44,835 nucleotides of DNA, taken from Flavobacteriales bacterium UBA4466 (GTDB lineage Bacteria > Bacteroidota > Bacteroidia > Flavobacteriales_D > Sanyastnellaceae). Below, piece after piece: positions 26,167 through 35,458 of the stretch. The notes below the pieces were generated by a model, which was not told the origin of the DNA, ran no database searches, and saw nothing but the letters and a program-made list of their open reading frames with translations. The DNA lies in assembly GCA_905182895.1 (NCBI GenBank), contig CAJJDD010000013.1, forward strand, positions 1 to 44,835. Direction: 5' to 3'. The translations under genes were made by a program, and so were the position numbers. Position 1 is the stretch's first letter, and every line of letters begins with the position of its first letter.

Positions 26167-26705
26167 TTATTTTGGGGAAAATCTTTCGTCAGCTTCCATT
26201 ACATCTAAGCAGTTAGAGCAGGTTCTAAACGACTCATTTCCATAGAACTCTTTAAACCTAGGAAGGAAATCAATTTCCACATCATTTAGCTCAAAAAAAG
26301 TTTCATGTAGCTTGGTATTGCAGTTATCACAAAACCAAATTAACCCGTCTTTCATCCCTTTTCCTTTTCTCACTCTTTCTATTACCAGACCAATGGAACC
26401 TTCCTCTCTAACCGGGTTATGAGGAATATTGGGAGGAAGAAGAAACATATCTCCAGGACCTAAGTGTACCTTAATTTTTTTTTAATTTTTGTGTGAATTT
26501 TAACCGTTATATTTCCTTCTAACTGATAGAACAACTCTTCAGTTTCATTATAATGATAATCCTTCCGGGCATTGGGTCCAGCCACTACCATTACTATATA
26601 ATCGGTCCCTTCTGGGTATAAGTTCTTATTACCCACGGGAGGTTTTAACTGATTCCTATTTTCCTCTATCCACTTATTTAAATTGAATGGTTTCCTGATG
26701 CTCAT
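26167..26705 (-). CDS. haaO: 3-hydroxyanthranilate 3,4-dioxygenase (one frameshift)
   Basis: This cupin enzyme opens the ring of 3-hydroxyanthranilate to the precursor of quinolinate in the kynurenine route to NAD. The start [20 protein letters not shown] is family-typical, with ATG at 26705 rather than the in-frame upstream codon. Iron ligands are expected in [15 protein letters not shown] (His, Glu) and in [10 protein letters not shown] (His). The C-terminal rubredoxin-like metal site of bacterial enzymes is present as two CxxC pairs, [14 protein letters not shown] and TCSNCLDVM. The frame breaks at a nine-T run (26475-26483); a one-base length change there restores [13 protein letters not shown], so a homopolymer read error is likely. 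No other kynurenine-pathway gene is in the window. Confidence 0.92.
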
Positions 26706-26830
26706 TGGAGTTGATTTACGTTGCAACGCTAAAGATAAACCTTGTGAAGAATTAATCTAAATTTCTTTAAATCAATTCCAATTTTATAGATTGGTTACAA
26801 CTGATTCTATACAATGATTAAATTTAGGGT

Positions 26831-27343
26831 ATGATTAACAAAAAAGTAGAAAAGGCTTTAAATAAGCAAATAGAACTAGAAGCTTCATCTTCTCAATTTT
26901 ATTTATCTATGGCTTCTTGGACTGAAACTAAAGGGTTAAGCGGATCTTCATCTTTCCTATATCAACATAGTGATGAGGAAAGACAACACATGCTTAAATT
27001 AGTTAAATTCATTAACGAAAGAGGAGGAAAGGCTTCCATTCCTCAATTGAGCCAACCTACTAATACATTTAAGGGTGTAAGAGATATATTTACCACTCTT
27101 TTAAGTCATGAAGTTAGTTTTAGGAAGAAATTCATGAAGTGGTGGATCATTTGTCTAAAAGAGAAAGATTATACAACTCATAACTTTATGCAGTGGTTTG
27201 TTTCTGAGCAGATAGAGGAAGAAGCTTTGGCTAGAAATATCATGGATAAAATAGAGCTAATAGGAAATGACAAAGGTGGTCTCTACTTATTTGACAGAGA
27301 TTTAGAAAAACTTTCTTCTGTGACTAATAATGGTCCAGCCTAG
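26831..27343 (+). CDS. ftnA: Bacterial non-haem ferritin
   Basis: This 170-residue iron-storage protein assembles into a 24-subunit cage that oxidises and stores iron. The whole ferroxidase centre is in place with E. coli FtnA numbering: Glu17, Tyr24, Glu50 and His53 (HSDEERQH), Glu94 (SHEVSF), Gln127 and Glu130 (SEQIEEE), plus likely site C residues Glu49, Glu126 and Glu129. Length is normal. It is a single gene, divergent from haaO, and is followed by a strong bidirectional terminator. I see no clear Fur site. Confidence 0.96.
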   Translation: MINKKVEKALNKQIELEASSSQFYLSMASWTETKGLSGSSSFLYQHSDEERQHMLKLVKFINERGGKASIPQLSQPTNTFKGVRDIFTTLLSHEVSFRKKFMKWWIICLKEKDYTTHNFMQWFVSEQIEEEALARNIMDKIELIGNDKGGLYLFDRDLEKLSSVTNNGPA

Positions 27344-27361
27344 AAGTAAAATTAAGAGTAT

Positions 27362-27390
27362 AAAAAAGGGCGCCAGAGGCGCCCTTTTTT
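27362..27390. terminator. Bidirectional terminator between ferritin and the HYR-like adhesin gene
   Basis: GGGCGCC pairs perfectly with GGCGCCC around a three-base loop, flanked by six A on the left and six T on the right. It serves the convergent ferritin (stop 27343) and adhesin (stop 27412) genes. Confidence 0.93.
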
Positions 27391-27411
27391 ATACCTTATA
27401 GTGTCTTAATC

Positions 27412-30171
27412 TCATTCTTCAATTAAGATTTTGCTCGTGATCTCTCCAGCCATAGTGTTCAACTTTAAAATGTAAAGACCCGCGTTTAAGCCTTCTTTCT
27501 TAAATAATATTTCAGTGTCTGATTCTTTATCCAACAGTCCACTCCAGATTGATCTCACTAATAATCCTTGAGTCGTATATAATTTAAGACCCGCTTGAAT
27601 ATTCACTTCAGAACTTAATACAATTTCAGAAGTCGAGGTTACAGGATTCGGTGACACACCTACTTTCAGTATATCCTCAATAAATGCTCCTGCTAATGAA
27701 AACTCATCTTCAGGAACCTGAATAGCAGGAGTTTCTTCTTCTTCTTCTTCTTCTTCTTCTGTTAAATCTTCGAATGTAATTAGCTGCTGATGTTCTGAAG
27801 TATTTCCAGCACAATCAGTTACACTCCAGCTTCTCTCGACAGAATACCTTGGGCAGCAGTCTAAATCAAAGGCAAAGTCTCCTCCTCCATTTATTTCTAC
27901 TATTTCTCCTTCCTCATTATATATAGTACCTGCATAAGAAACCCAGCCTCCTACTCCATACTCTTCATTCAAATTAGCTGCCTGAACACCAAGTTGGAAT
28001 CCATAATAGTAGTTTACCGGTGCATGGCTTAAAGAAATAGAAGTTCCTTCCCAGTCTCCATATCCAGTTAATGTTCCTGACTCTAGGATAAAGTACATCC
28101 AAGATTCATAATACTCTTCTGATGTTCCTGGGCCATCTTTATAATCAGTAGGGAATGTCTGGCTAGACCAATCCTCCCAATTCATCCCATTCATTAACGA
28201 CATCTCCAATGTCCACCCTGCGTTTTCATTAGTCATAGAATGAAGAGACCCAGAAATTTCTGCGTAAGCTCCTTCTCCTTGATCAGGATATTGAACATAA
28301 TTTACTTCAGTGGCAGTGACCAGAATGTCTCCTAAAACAGCATCGAATAAAATCCCTGCCCAACCTAAATCAGTATTCACAGGAGTAGTAGCGTAGCAAT
28401 AAGCTTCTGCTCCTTCAGGACCCTGGTCTCCTATAATTTCCTCACTAAACTCTACTGTCAATTCGCCATCACAAGCATCAAAAGCTGTTACTTCAGGGGC
28501 AGCTGGCAAATCGTCTTCGCAGTCTATCACTACATCTTCTGGGAAAGGACTAAATACTGGATTTTCTGTGTCTGATACAGTAATAATTTGAGTAACTGAA
28601 GTGTTCAGTCCACAATTATCTGTGGCGGTAAAAGTTCTATAAATTGTATACTCAGAGGGGCATTCTGTAGGAACCGTGACGTCTTCAAAAGTAACCACTG
28701 GCTCTCCACAATTATCTGTCGCTTCTGCCATTTCAGTAGGAAGCTCATCTGAGCACTCCATAAGTAGATCTTCTGGGACAAACGTGAAATTAGGCGCTAG
28801 TATATCTATTTTAGTGATTGTCTGCTGCATCTGACTAATGTTTTCACACTGATCTTCGGCAGTCCATGTTCTTACAAGTGATTCTATAGGACAACATAAA
28901 AAGTCTGTATAAATATCTCCTGCATAACTAAATTCAACCCCGTTCTGTGTTTCCTCATCGGGACTTCCAGCATCATAGAAAGTTCCTTCTGCTAAAAACC
29001 ATCCGCTCATTCCGTAATCACTAGTGAAGTTAGAGGCTCCAAAACCTAATTGGAATCCATAATAATAGTTAGCAGGCATGTGCGATAACTGTAGCTCCGA
29101 CCCTTCATAGTCTCCTAATCCCATAAAGTAAGAATTAGAACTATTCATAATAAAGTACACCCAATCAAGGTGGCTTTCTGTTGCAATATCAAAATCATCT
29201 CTATAGCCTGTAGGAAAGTCTTGGGTAGACCATGCATCCCAATCCATACCGTTATCGAACTCCATGTAAACATACCATCCCGCATTTGGATTATCCTCCC
29301 CATATAGATTTCCGGAAAGCACAGCTGTACTTCCTTCTCCCATATCTGGTGATTGCATCAACACTAAGTCAGAAGTAATATAATTTTCTTGAGCGGGAGA
29401 ATTAATCAACTTCATAGAAAATGAATTATTCAAATAAGAAACATCCTGGGCGGTGCAGTGTGAAGAAGCACCTTCACCAACTCCTCCGGAAATTATTTCA
29501 TCTTCATACGATACAGTAACATCAGTGCAGTTGTCATCTGCCGTTACTATAGGAGCCGAAGGATACTCTTCCTCGCATCCGATGTAGTAATCCACCAGCT
29601 CTTCACTAAACACCGGAGCATCATTATCTTCAATAGTTATAGTCTTCGTGTATTCGCCATAATTACCACATTCATCTGTAGCACTCCATGTCCATCTTAT
29701 TATCTGGCTGCAAATTCCATCCTCAAATGATGTCTCAAAGTCAAACTCTTCAATTTCCAACTCAGTGCATTCATCGTATACGATTACAACTGGAATAGTA
29801 GGAAGAGCTTCATCACATGAGATAGTCATGTCCTCACCTACTCCCAAAAAAACCGGAGGAGTTTCATCCACGATTACTAGAATCTGCATAATCGAAGTAG
29901 TGTTTCCGCTTGAATCTAAAGCAGTGTATGTTCTTACACGATTATCAGTGCACCCACCGCTGAAAGAAGCATCTGAGTATGTAATCACTACATCTTCTCC
30001 ACTATCATCTGTAGCAGTAACATAGACTCCATCCACGTCACTACACTCCAAAGCAAGTTCTGGCTCATAAGAATCAAACACTGGAGGTGTCACATCCTGA
30101 GCAGACAGAGAAGTAACTAAACCTAAAAATAAGGAGGAAAATAAAATTCTTAGAGGAAGACTTTTAATCAT
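27412..30171 (-). CDS. Secreted HYR-like repeat adhesin with nested duplicated domain and T9SS type A sorting domain
   Basis: This 919-residue protein has a signal peptide (about residues 1-24, ending SLSAQ). Several HYR/Ig-like repeats follow, each about 75-80 residues, with signature TPPVF or NDAPVF starts, a conserved Cys about 20 residues later (ISCDEALP, IGCEEEYP, MECSDELP, VIDCEDDLP), and a W-T/S-W-S/T-A-T-D-x-C-G-N end. Two of these are interrupted by a related about 185-residue domain (residues about 238-428 and 590-774) containing AGW, NGM-W-W, SHxPxNYYYGFQLG and a CCP end. A Glu9 run lies at residues 805-813 and a type A sorting domain from about 838 (VGVSPNPVTSTSEIVLSS) to the end (GLYILKLNTMAGEITSKILI). 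It is probably a cell-surface adhesin; the ligand is unknown. Confidence 0.9.
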   Translation of the reverse strand: MIKSLPLRILFSSLFLGLVTSLSAQDVTPPVFDSYEPELALECSDVDGVYVTATDDSGEDVVITYSDASFSGGCTDNRVRTYTALDSSGNTTSIMQILVIVDETPPVFLGVGEDMTISCDEALPTIPVVIVYDECTELEIEEFDFETSFEDGICSQIIRWTWSATDECGNYGEYTKTITIEDNDAPVFSEELVDYYIGCEEEYPSAPIVTADDNCTDVTVSYEDEIISGGVGEGASSHCTAQDVSYLNNSFSMKLINSPAQENYITSDLVLMQSPDMGEGSTAVLSGNLYGEDNPNAGWYVYMEFDNGMDWDAWSTQDFPTGYRDDFDIATESHLDWVYFIMNSSNSYFMGLGDYEGSELQLSHMPANYYYGFQLGFGASNFTSDYGMSGWFLAEGTFYDAGSPDEETQNGVEFSYAGDIYTDFLCCPIESLVRTWTAEDQCENISQMQQTITKIDILAPNFTFVPEDLLMECSDELPTEMAEATDNCGEPVVTFEDVTVPTECPSEYTIYRTFTATDNCGLNTSVTQIITVSDTENPVFSPFPEDVVIDCEDDLPAAPEVTAFDACDGELTVEFSEEIIGDQGPEGAEAYCYATTPVNTDLGWAGILFDAVLGDILVTATEVNYVQYPDQGEGAYAEISGSLHSMTNENAGWTLEMSLMNGMNWEDWSSQTFPTDYKDGPGTSEEYYESWMYFILESGTLTGYGDWEGTSISLSHAPVNYYYGFQLGVQAANLNEEYGVGGWVSYAGTIYNEEGEIVEINGGGDFAFDLDCCPRYSVERSWSVTDCAGNTSEHQQLITFEDLTEEEEEEEEETPAIQVPEDEFSLAGAFIEDILKVGVSPNPVTSTSEIVLSSEVNIQAGLKLYTTQGLLVRSIWSGLLDKESDTEILFKKEGLNAGLYILKLNTMAGEITSKILIEE
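27733..27759 (-). repeat. GAA/TTC trinucleotide run encoding Glu9
   Basis: A plus-strand TTC/TCT run encodes nine consecutive Glu residues between the last HYR-like repeat and the sorting domain, a flexible acidic linker. Trinucleotide runs vary in length by slippage without frame change. Confidence 0.8.
27850..28404 (-). repeat. Nested domain, second copy (residues about 590-774)
   Basis: It shares with the first copy the order GEGAYAEISGSL, NENAGWTLEMSLMNGMNWED, SSQTFPTDYKDG, WMYFILESG, LSHAPVNYYYGFQLG, GVGGWVSYAGTIYN and DLDCCPRYSVERSW. It interrupts a HYR-like repeat. Confidence 0.8.
28888..29460 (-). repeat. Nested domain, first copy (residues about 238-428)
   Basis: The corresponding order is GEGSTAVLSGNL, NPNAGWYVYMEFDNGMDWDA, STQDFPTGYRDD, WVYFIMNSS, LSHMPANYYYGFQLG, GMSGWFLAEGTFYD and DFLCCPIESLVRTW. 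It sits between Cys239 and the Cys pair of CCP in a HYR-like repeat. Confidence 0.8.
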
Positions 30172-30337
30172 TTTGTTTGTTTTGAACTAGTTCGAACTGA
30201 TGTTTTATAGAAGCTAATTTACAATTAGTCGAGACGAGAATTAAATTGGTCTCTCTTCAGTTATTCACAAAATAAAGCGGCTATTTAGTGAATATCTTTA
30301 GGTGTATTCTTACCTTGCAGCCACATTAACATGTCTT

Positions 30338-31207
30338 ATGAGAGTAGCTTTTTTCGGCAAACATTTTGATCCTTCATTCACCAACCCAATACAGCTTTTC
30401 ATAGAGCACTTGAAGGGAAAGGGCATCGAAATCATCGTAGAAGAGTCGTTTTCCAAATTTCTGGAAGAGAGAATGAAGGATACCTTTGATGTTTTTTCAG
30501 GCTCCTTAAAGAAAACTCAAGCGGATTACCTAGTCAGTATTGGCGGAGATGGAACTTTACTAGACACAGTGCCTTTCGTTCGCGCTGGTAATATTCCAGT
30601 ATTGGGAATAAACACAGGAAGATTAGGATTTTTATCGAATATCGATGTGGACAGTGTGCTAAAAGCTGCAGAGGCACTGATCAATAAAGACTTCGAGCTA
30701 GATAAACGTTCGTTATTAGAGGTAGAAGTAGAGGGTTTGGAGTTGGGAGAAAACAACTTTGCTCTGAATGAAGTTAGCATTCACAAAAAGGATACCTCCT
30801 CCATGATTACAATTCACACCTACCTTAATCACACTTTCGTGAATAGCTACTGGGCAGATGGATTAATCATTAGCACCCCAACGGGATCTACAGCTTACTC
30901 TTTGAGTTGTGGTGGCCCTATAGTCATGCCTGGGAGCCAGAATATAGTGCTTACGCCTATAGCTCCTCATAACTTAAATGTAAGGCCACTGGTAATACCC
31001 CAAAAAGAAGAGCTAACCCTAACCGCTGACGGAAGAGATGAAAGCTTTCATCTCACCCTAGATAGCCGCTCTTATACTGTGGCTAACAACTCTAAAGTCA
31101 CGGTGAAACCAAGCTCTTTCTCCTTTTCACTCATTAATTTAAAGGACCAGAATTTCTTTTCCACAATTCGCAATAAACTTCATTGGGGGGTCGACCGTAG
31201 AAATTAG
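30338..31207 (+). CDS. nadK: NAD kinase
   Basis: This 289-residue cytoplasmic enzyme phosphorylates NAD to NADP. Motifs are the nucleotide-binding GGDGT in YLVSIGGDGTLLDTVP, GRLGFLSNI, and the family box WADGLIISTPTGSTAYSLSC followed by GGPIVMPGSQ. ATG 30338 (MRVAFFGKHF) is the natural start; an earlier in-frame ATG at 30302 would add 12 unlikely residues. It is followed, after a separate promoter, by the DUF6089-uppS-bamA cluster, an order common in Bacteroidota. Confidence 0.96.
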   Translation: MRVAFFGKHFDPSFTNPIQLFIEHLKGKGIEIIVEESFSKFLEERMKDTFDVFSGSLKKTQADYLVSIGGDGTLLDTVPFVRAGNIPVLGINTGRLGFLSNIDVDSVLKAAEALINKDFELDKRSLLEVEVEGLELGENNFALNEVSIHKKDTSSMITIHTYLNHTFVNSYWADGLIISTPTGSTAYSLSCGGPIVMPGSQNIVLTPIAPHNLNVRPLVIPQKEELTLTADGRDESFHLTLDSRSYTVANNSKVTVKPSSFSFSLINLKDQNFFSTIRNKLHWGVDRRN

Positions 31208-31219
31208 GATTAAAGCCCC

Positions 31220-31227
31220 TAGTTTTG
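31220..31227 (+). promoter_or_regulatory. Candidate -7 element before the DUF6089-uppS-bamA operon
   Basis: TAGTTTTG matches TAnnTTTG, 13 bases after the nadK stop and 57 bases before the DUF6089 ATG. A TTG box at the usual spacing is not clear. Confidence 0.4.
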
Positions 31228-31284
31228 CACCGCAAATAAAGCACCACACACAATAAAAGACAAGAAAAGGCATTATAACCACGC

Positions 31285-32121
31285 ATGAATAAAGTATTCC
31301 TCATCATAGCACTTCTCTTTTCAATCCTATCCTGGGCCGGAAATGACAAAGACAAATCAAAAGAAATAGGGTTTGCCGTTGGTACAGGTTATTATTTAGG
31401 GGAACTAAACAGAACCCATTTCGGCGGAGAACTAAAGCTAGGCGGTGGTTTATTTTACCGACAAAATATAGACAGAAGATGGAGCTTTAATTTCGGTGTT
31501 CATTATTTCGAATTGGGAGCGTATGACTCTAAATCTAAAGACCCCTGGAAGGTCAACAGAAATCTTCATTTTAAAAACCCTATACTGGAAACGAGCGCCA
31601 TCGCTGAGTTGAATTTTTTTCCATACCAAGTAGGAAGTAAACAAGATTTCTTTACCCCTTTCTTATTCCTAGGCATCGCTCATTACAGTATGAAGCCAAT
31701 GGCAGAATATAATGGCGCGTGGTATGAACTTCAACCCTTGGGCACAGAAGGTCAAGGAACATCCTCGGCTACTAAAGCTCCCTACAAAGTAGGTGGCTTA
31801 TCTCTTCCATATGGCTTCGGAATTAAAATGAATATTACAGGGGGATTAGCCTTCAATATAACTTATGGAATGCGCTCCGCGTCTAGCGATTATATAGATG
31901 ATGTAAGCACAGCATATGCAGACCCCCTTGTACTAAGGCTTGAGTCTGGAGTTCTTACTCAAGAACTATCAGATCGAAGTTTGGAAAGAATCGGATTAAA
32001 CGATTCAAATGCCTTCGTAGAAAGAGGTGACCCGACCAATAATGACTTCTACGCTTTCACTACATTTGCGCTTACTCTAAGGATAGATAAAAAACCTGGC
32101 AGCTGCTGGGGAGGTAGATAA
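31285..32121 (+). CDS. DUF6089 family outer-membrane beta-barrel protein
   Basis: This 278-residue protein has a signal peptide (MNKVFLIIALLFSILSWAGN) and a predicted small beta-barrel: FAVGTGYYLGELNRTHFGGE, LFYRQNIDRRWSFNFGVHYF, PFLFLGIAHYSMKP, LPYGFGIKMNITGGLAFNIT. It ends DKKPGSCWGGR. This family is commonly encoded just upstream of uppS-bamA in Bacteroidota, which suggests a link with outer-membrane biogenesis, but no activity is known. Confidence 0.85.
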   Translation: MNKVFLIIALLFSILSWAGNDKDKSKEIGFAVGTGYYLGELNRTHFGGELKLGGGLFYRQNIDRRWSFNFGVHYFELGAYDSKSKDPWKVNRNLHFKNPILETSAIAELNFFPYQVGSKQDFFTPFLFLGIAHYSMKPMAEYNGAWYELQPLGTEGQGTSSATKAPYKVGGLSLPYGFGIKMNITGGLAFNITYGMRSASSDYIDDVSTAYADPLVLRLESGVLTQELSDRSLERIGLNDSNAFVERGDPTNNDFYAFTTFALTLRIDKKPGSCWGGR

Positions 32122-32164
32122 ACTAGAGAACACAGAGAAAACAACAAATTGAGAGCTTCTAGCC

Positions 32165-32888
32165 ATGGAACTTATTGATACTTCTAGAATTCCTAATCAT
32201 ATCGCCATTATCATGGATGGCAATGGGCGATGGGCCAAACAAAAAGGGTATGACCGAATTTACGGTCACTCAAATGGAGTGGAATCAGTTCGAGAGAGTA
32301 TTAAAACTGCCCGAGAGTTTAATGTAAAATATTTAACGCTCTATGCTTTTAGTACTGAAAACTGGAACAGACCAAAAGAAGAAATAGAGGCTTTAATGGA
32401 CTCTTTTAGTTACCACTATCATTTCAGAAATTGAAGAATTAAAAGAAAACGATGTCCGTCTGAGAACTATAGGAAACGTGGAACTTCTCCCCGAAAATTG
32501 CAGAAAAGCTTTAAAAGACGCTGAAGAACGCACCGCATCAAACAAAGGGTTAACCTTAATTCTAGCGCTCAGTTATAGCTCTAGATGGGAAATCACCAAT
32601 GCCGTAAAAGAAATAGTTAAAAACGGCTATGTACACAATGAAATTACTGAAGAACTCGTTTCTTCTTACCTAAATACAGCAGGAATACCAGAACCTGAAT
32701 TATTAATTCGGACTAGTGGAGAGCAGCGAATTAGCAACTTTTTACTTTGGCAGATAGCATATACGGAGTTCTATTTTACAGAAGTCCACTGGCCAGATTT
32801 TAAAAGAGATGAATTCCTTAAAGCCATTTTAGAATACCAAAACAGAGAAAGAAGATTTGGAAAAATCAGTGAACAAATTAAAGCGTAG
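32165..32888 (+). CDS. uppS: Undecaprenyl diphosphate synthase (one frameshift)
   Basis: This enzyme builds the C55 lipid carrier for peptidoglycan and other surface polymers by adding isopentenyl units to farnesyl diphosphate. The cis-prenyltransferase motifs are clear: catalytic Asp in [31 protein letters not shown], and [20 protein letters not shown] with WPDF near the end. Near 32402 one extra T shifts the frame; skipping it restores [20 protein letters not shown], which joins both halves. The gene length is one base over a multiple of three. Since uppS is essential, a sequencing error is far more likely than a mutation. It overlaps bamA by 32 bases. Confidence 0.93.
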
Positions 32889-35417
32889 AGTGAAGAGTAT
32901 TCTAACTATATGTGCCGTCTTATTACTAGTCTCTAATGGCTTTACGTCTAAAGCTCAAGTGGCTAACTTAGGCGTGAACTCAGAACAGACTTACACGCTA
33001 GAAGACGTAATCGTCTCCGGAGCTATTTTTACAGACGTACAGGCTGTAAAAGTACTGGCGGATTTACCGAGAGGAAAAGAGATCACTATTCCTAGTGATC
33101 GAATTTCTAGAGCTATAAAAAACCTTTGGGCCAGCAGATTATTTTCTGATATACAGATTTATACTGTAAAAACAGAAGGCGACAAAATATGGCTTGGCAT
33201 AGAGGTGAAAGAAATGCCTAGGCTCGGAAGCATACAGCGATTCCCCAATCTAAGAAGTGGTGAGATCAGCACACTAAAAGATCAAATAGATGTTCAGAAA
33301 GGTACTATCATCACTGAAAACTGGATGAAAAATGCGGAGAACATTATTATAGATTATTATAAAGAAAAAGGATATTATGATGCAGTAGTTAACATCAGTT
33401 CAGACAACGACCCTAACGCACCTAACACGTGCACACTTCTGGTGGACGTGAAAAAAGGGGGGAAAGTTAAAATAGGCGAAATCGTATTTGATGAAGCACT
33501 AGAGTTTCCAGAAAAAAAGCTGCGTGGCAAATTAAAAGAAACCAAGCAAAGAAGATGGTACAGGGTACTAAAGAGTTCTAAGCTTCTAGATGAAAATCTA
33601 GAGATGGATAAAGCTATGCTTACTCAATTTTATAATGAGAAGGGATATAAAAATTTCAGGATACTTAATGATTCTATTTACAGAACAGAAAAGGGCTACT
33701 CGGTTTAAAACTACAAATAGAAGAAGGCCAGAAATTCTACTTTGGTGATATCCAAATTTTCGGAAACACAAAGTATAATTCAGACTCGCTAAAGAACATT
33801 CTAAAAATCAAGCCCGGTGATGAATTCAACCAAAGTTTGTTGGATTCTAGAGTTTATTCTAACCCGAATGGATTAGATATAAGTTCTATCTATATGGATC
33901 AAGGATATTTAACATTCCAAGCTATAGTCTCTGAAACTTCTGTAGTAGGAGACACTGTAGATCTCGAGATTCTCCTGTATGAAGGAAAGCAGTTTAGAGT
34001 GGGCGATGTTACCGTAGTTGGAAATGACAAAACGAATGACCATGTTATCTACAGAGAAATTAGAACAAAGCCTGGAGATCTTTTCAGTCGTTCTAATATT
34101 GTCAGAACTCAAAGAGAACTTTCTAATTTAGGCTATTTTGCTCCAGAAGGATTCGATGTCCAAATCAAGCAAAACGAAAGTGAAGGCACAGTAGACTTAA
34201 CCTACGTAGTAGCTGAGAGACCCTCTGATCAAATCCAACTTTCTGGAGGGTTCGGAGCCGGAAGAATAGTAGGAACGCTGGGATTAAGCTTTTCCAACTT
34301 CAGTGCTCGGAATATGTTTAAAAAAGATGCTTGGCGACCTATACCTACTGGTGACGGACAGAAACTATCTGTTCAAGGGCAGTCAAATGGTATATTCTTC
34401 CAGTCACTTAGCGCTTCATTTACTGAACCATGGCTGGGTGGTAAAAAACCGACCTCTTTATCCCTTTCATACTCTAGAACTAGAGTATCTAATGGAGAAC
34501 CAAGAAAAGATAGCGAAGGAAATATAAATCCGGCCTTGAACCAAATGAGACTCCAAGGAGGGTCTATAGGAATAGGAACTAGACTTAAAAAGCCAGACGA
34601 TTACTTCCTGTTGTTTGGAAACTTGAGTTACCAGCGATTTGATTTATTTAACTACTCCGCTCTTGGTAGTGTGTTTCAAACAGGAATCGCTCACAACTTA
34701 GCTTTATCTGGAACTTTACAGAGAAACTCTGTATCTGAACCTATTTATCCTACTTACGGTTCTACTGTAAAATTATTCGCCAAGGCTACTTTCCCTTACT
34801 CCTCTGTGAGGCCAGAAGATTTTGATTATACCAGTGCCCAGGACAAGTACAGATGGGTAGAGTATTACAAGGCTAAATTAACAGTAGACTGGTACACTCC
34901 ACTAACCAGAGGAACAGATGAGAAGCCTCCTAAACTAGTACTAAATACTAAAGTAGGATTTGGTTTCTTAGGTTTCTACAACAGTGATATAGGTCAATCA
35001 CCATTCGAACGGTTTTATGTAGGAGGGGTGAATCTAAATCAGTTTGGACTGGATGGAAGAGAAATTATTTACTTGAGAGGATATCCTGAAGAATCTATAT
35101 CAGGTTCTGGTGGTGCTCCTTTAGTAGCTAAATATACTGCTGAGCTTAGATATCCTTTAAGCACTAATCCTCAAGCTACCATTTACACATTAGCGTTTGC
35201 TGAGGCAGGAAACACATGGGACACATTCAAAGAATTTAATCCTTTTCAAGTTAAAAGATCTGCCGGAATAGGGCTTAGAGTATTCTTACCTATGTTCGGT
35301 CTATTAGGTCTAGATTATGGATGGAGATTCGACCCTCTAGCGCCTGAGCAAGGCGGAGATTTGATCGAGAAAAATCAGCTCCATTTCAGTATTGGCATGA
35401 ACATTGGAGACCTCTAA
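32857..35417 (+). CDS. bamA: Outer membrane protein assembly factor BamA (one frameshift)
   Basis: This essential outer-membrane insertase folds beta-barrel proteins. A signal peptide (about residues 10-33) precedes POTRA domains (LEDVIVSGAIFTDVQAVKVL, KGYYDAVVNISS, FRVGDVTVVGNDKTNDHVIY, YFAPEGFDVQI) and a C-terminal Omp85 barrel (LSGGFGAGRIVGTLGLSFSN, ERFYVGGVNLNQFGLDGREI, YLRGYPEE, ending GMNIGDL). The frame breaks near 33695-33705 next to AAAAGGG; reading on in the next frame gives KGLLGLKLQIEEGQKFYFGD, a normal POTRA sequence, and the gene is one base short of a multiple of three. A read error is the likely cause. It lies between uppS and the two ompH genes. Confidence 0.94.
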
Positions 35418-35458
35418 TCAAATTGTTTAAATTCGCACACGCTTTAATACTTGTAAAA

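Noticed and set aside
26791-26826. Promoter of the ferritin gene (TTGG at 26791 and TAAATTTA at 26819)
   Set aside because: The last base differs from the -7 consensus and the 24-base spacing is too long, so I did not list it.
32165-35417. Programmed ribosomal frameshifting in uppS and bamA
   Set aside because: No slippery heptamer with a following structure is seen, the shifts differ in direction, and many unrelated genes in the window are affected in the same way.
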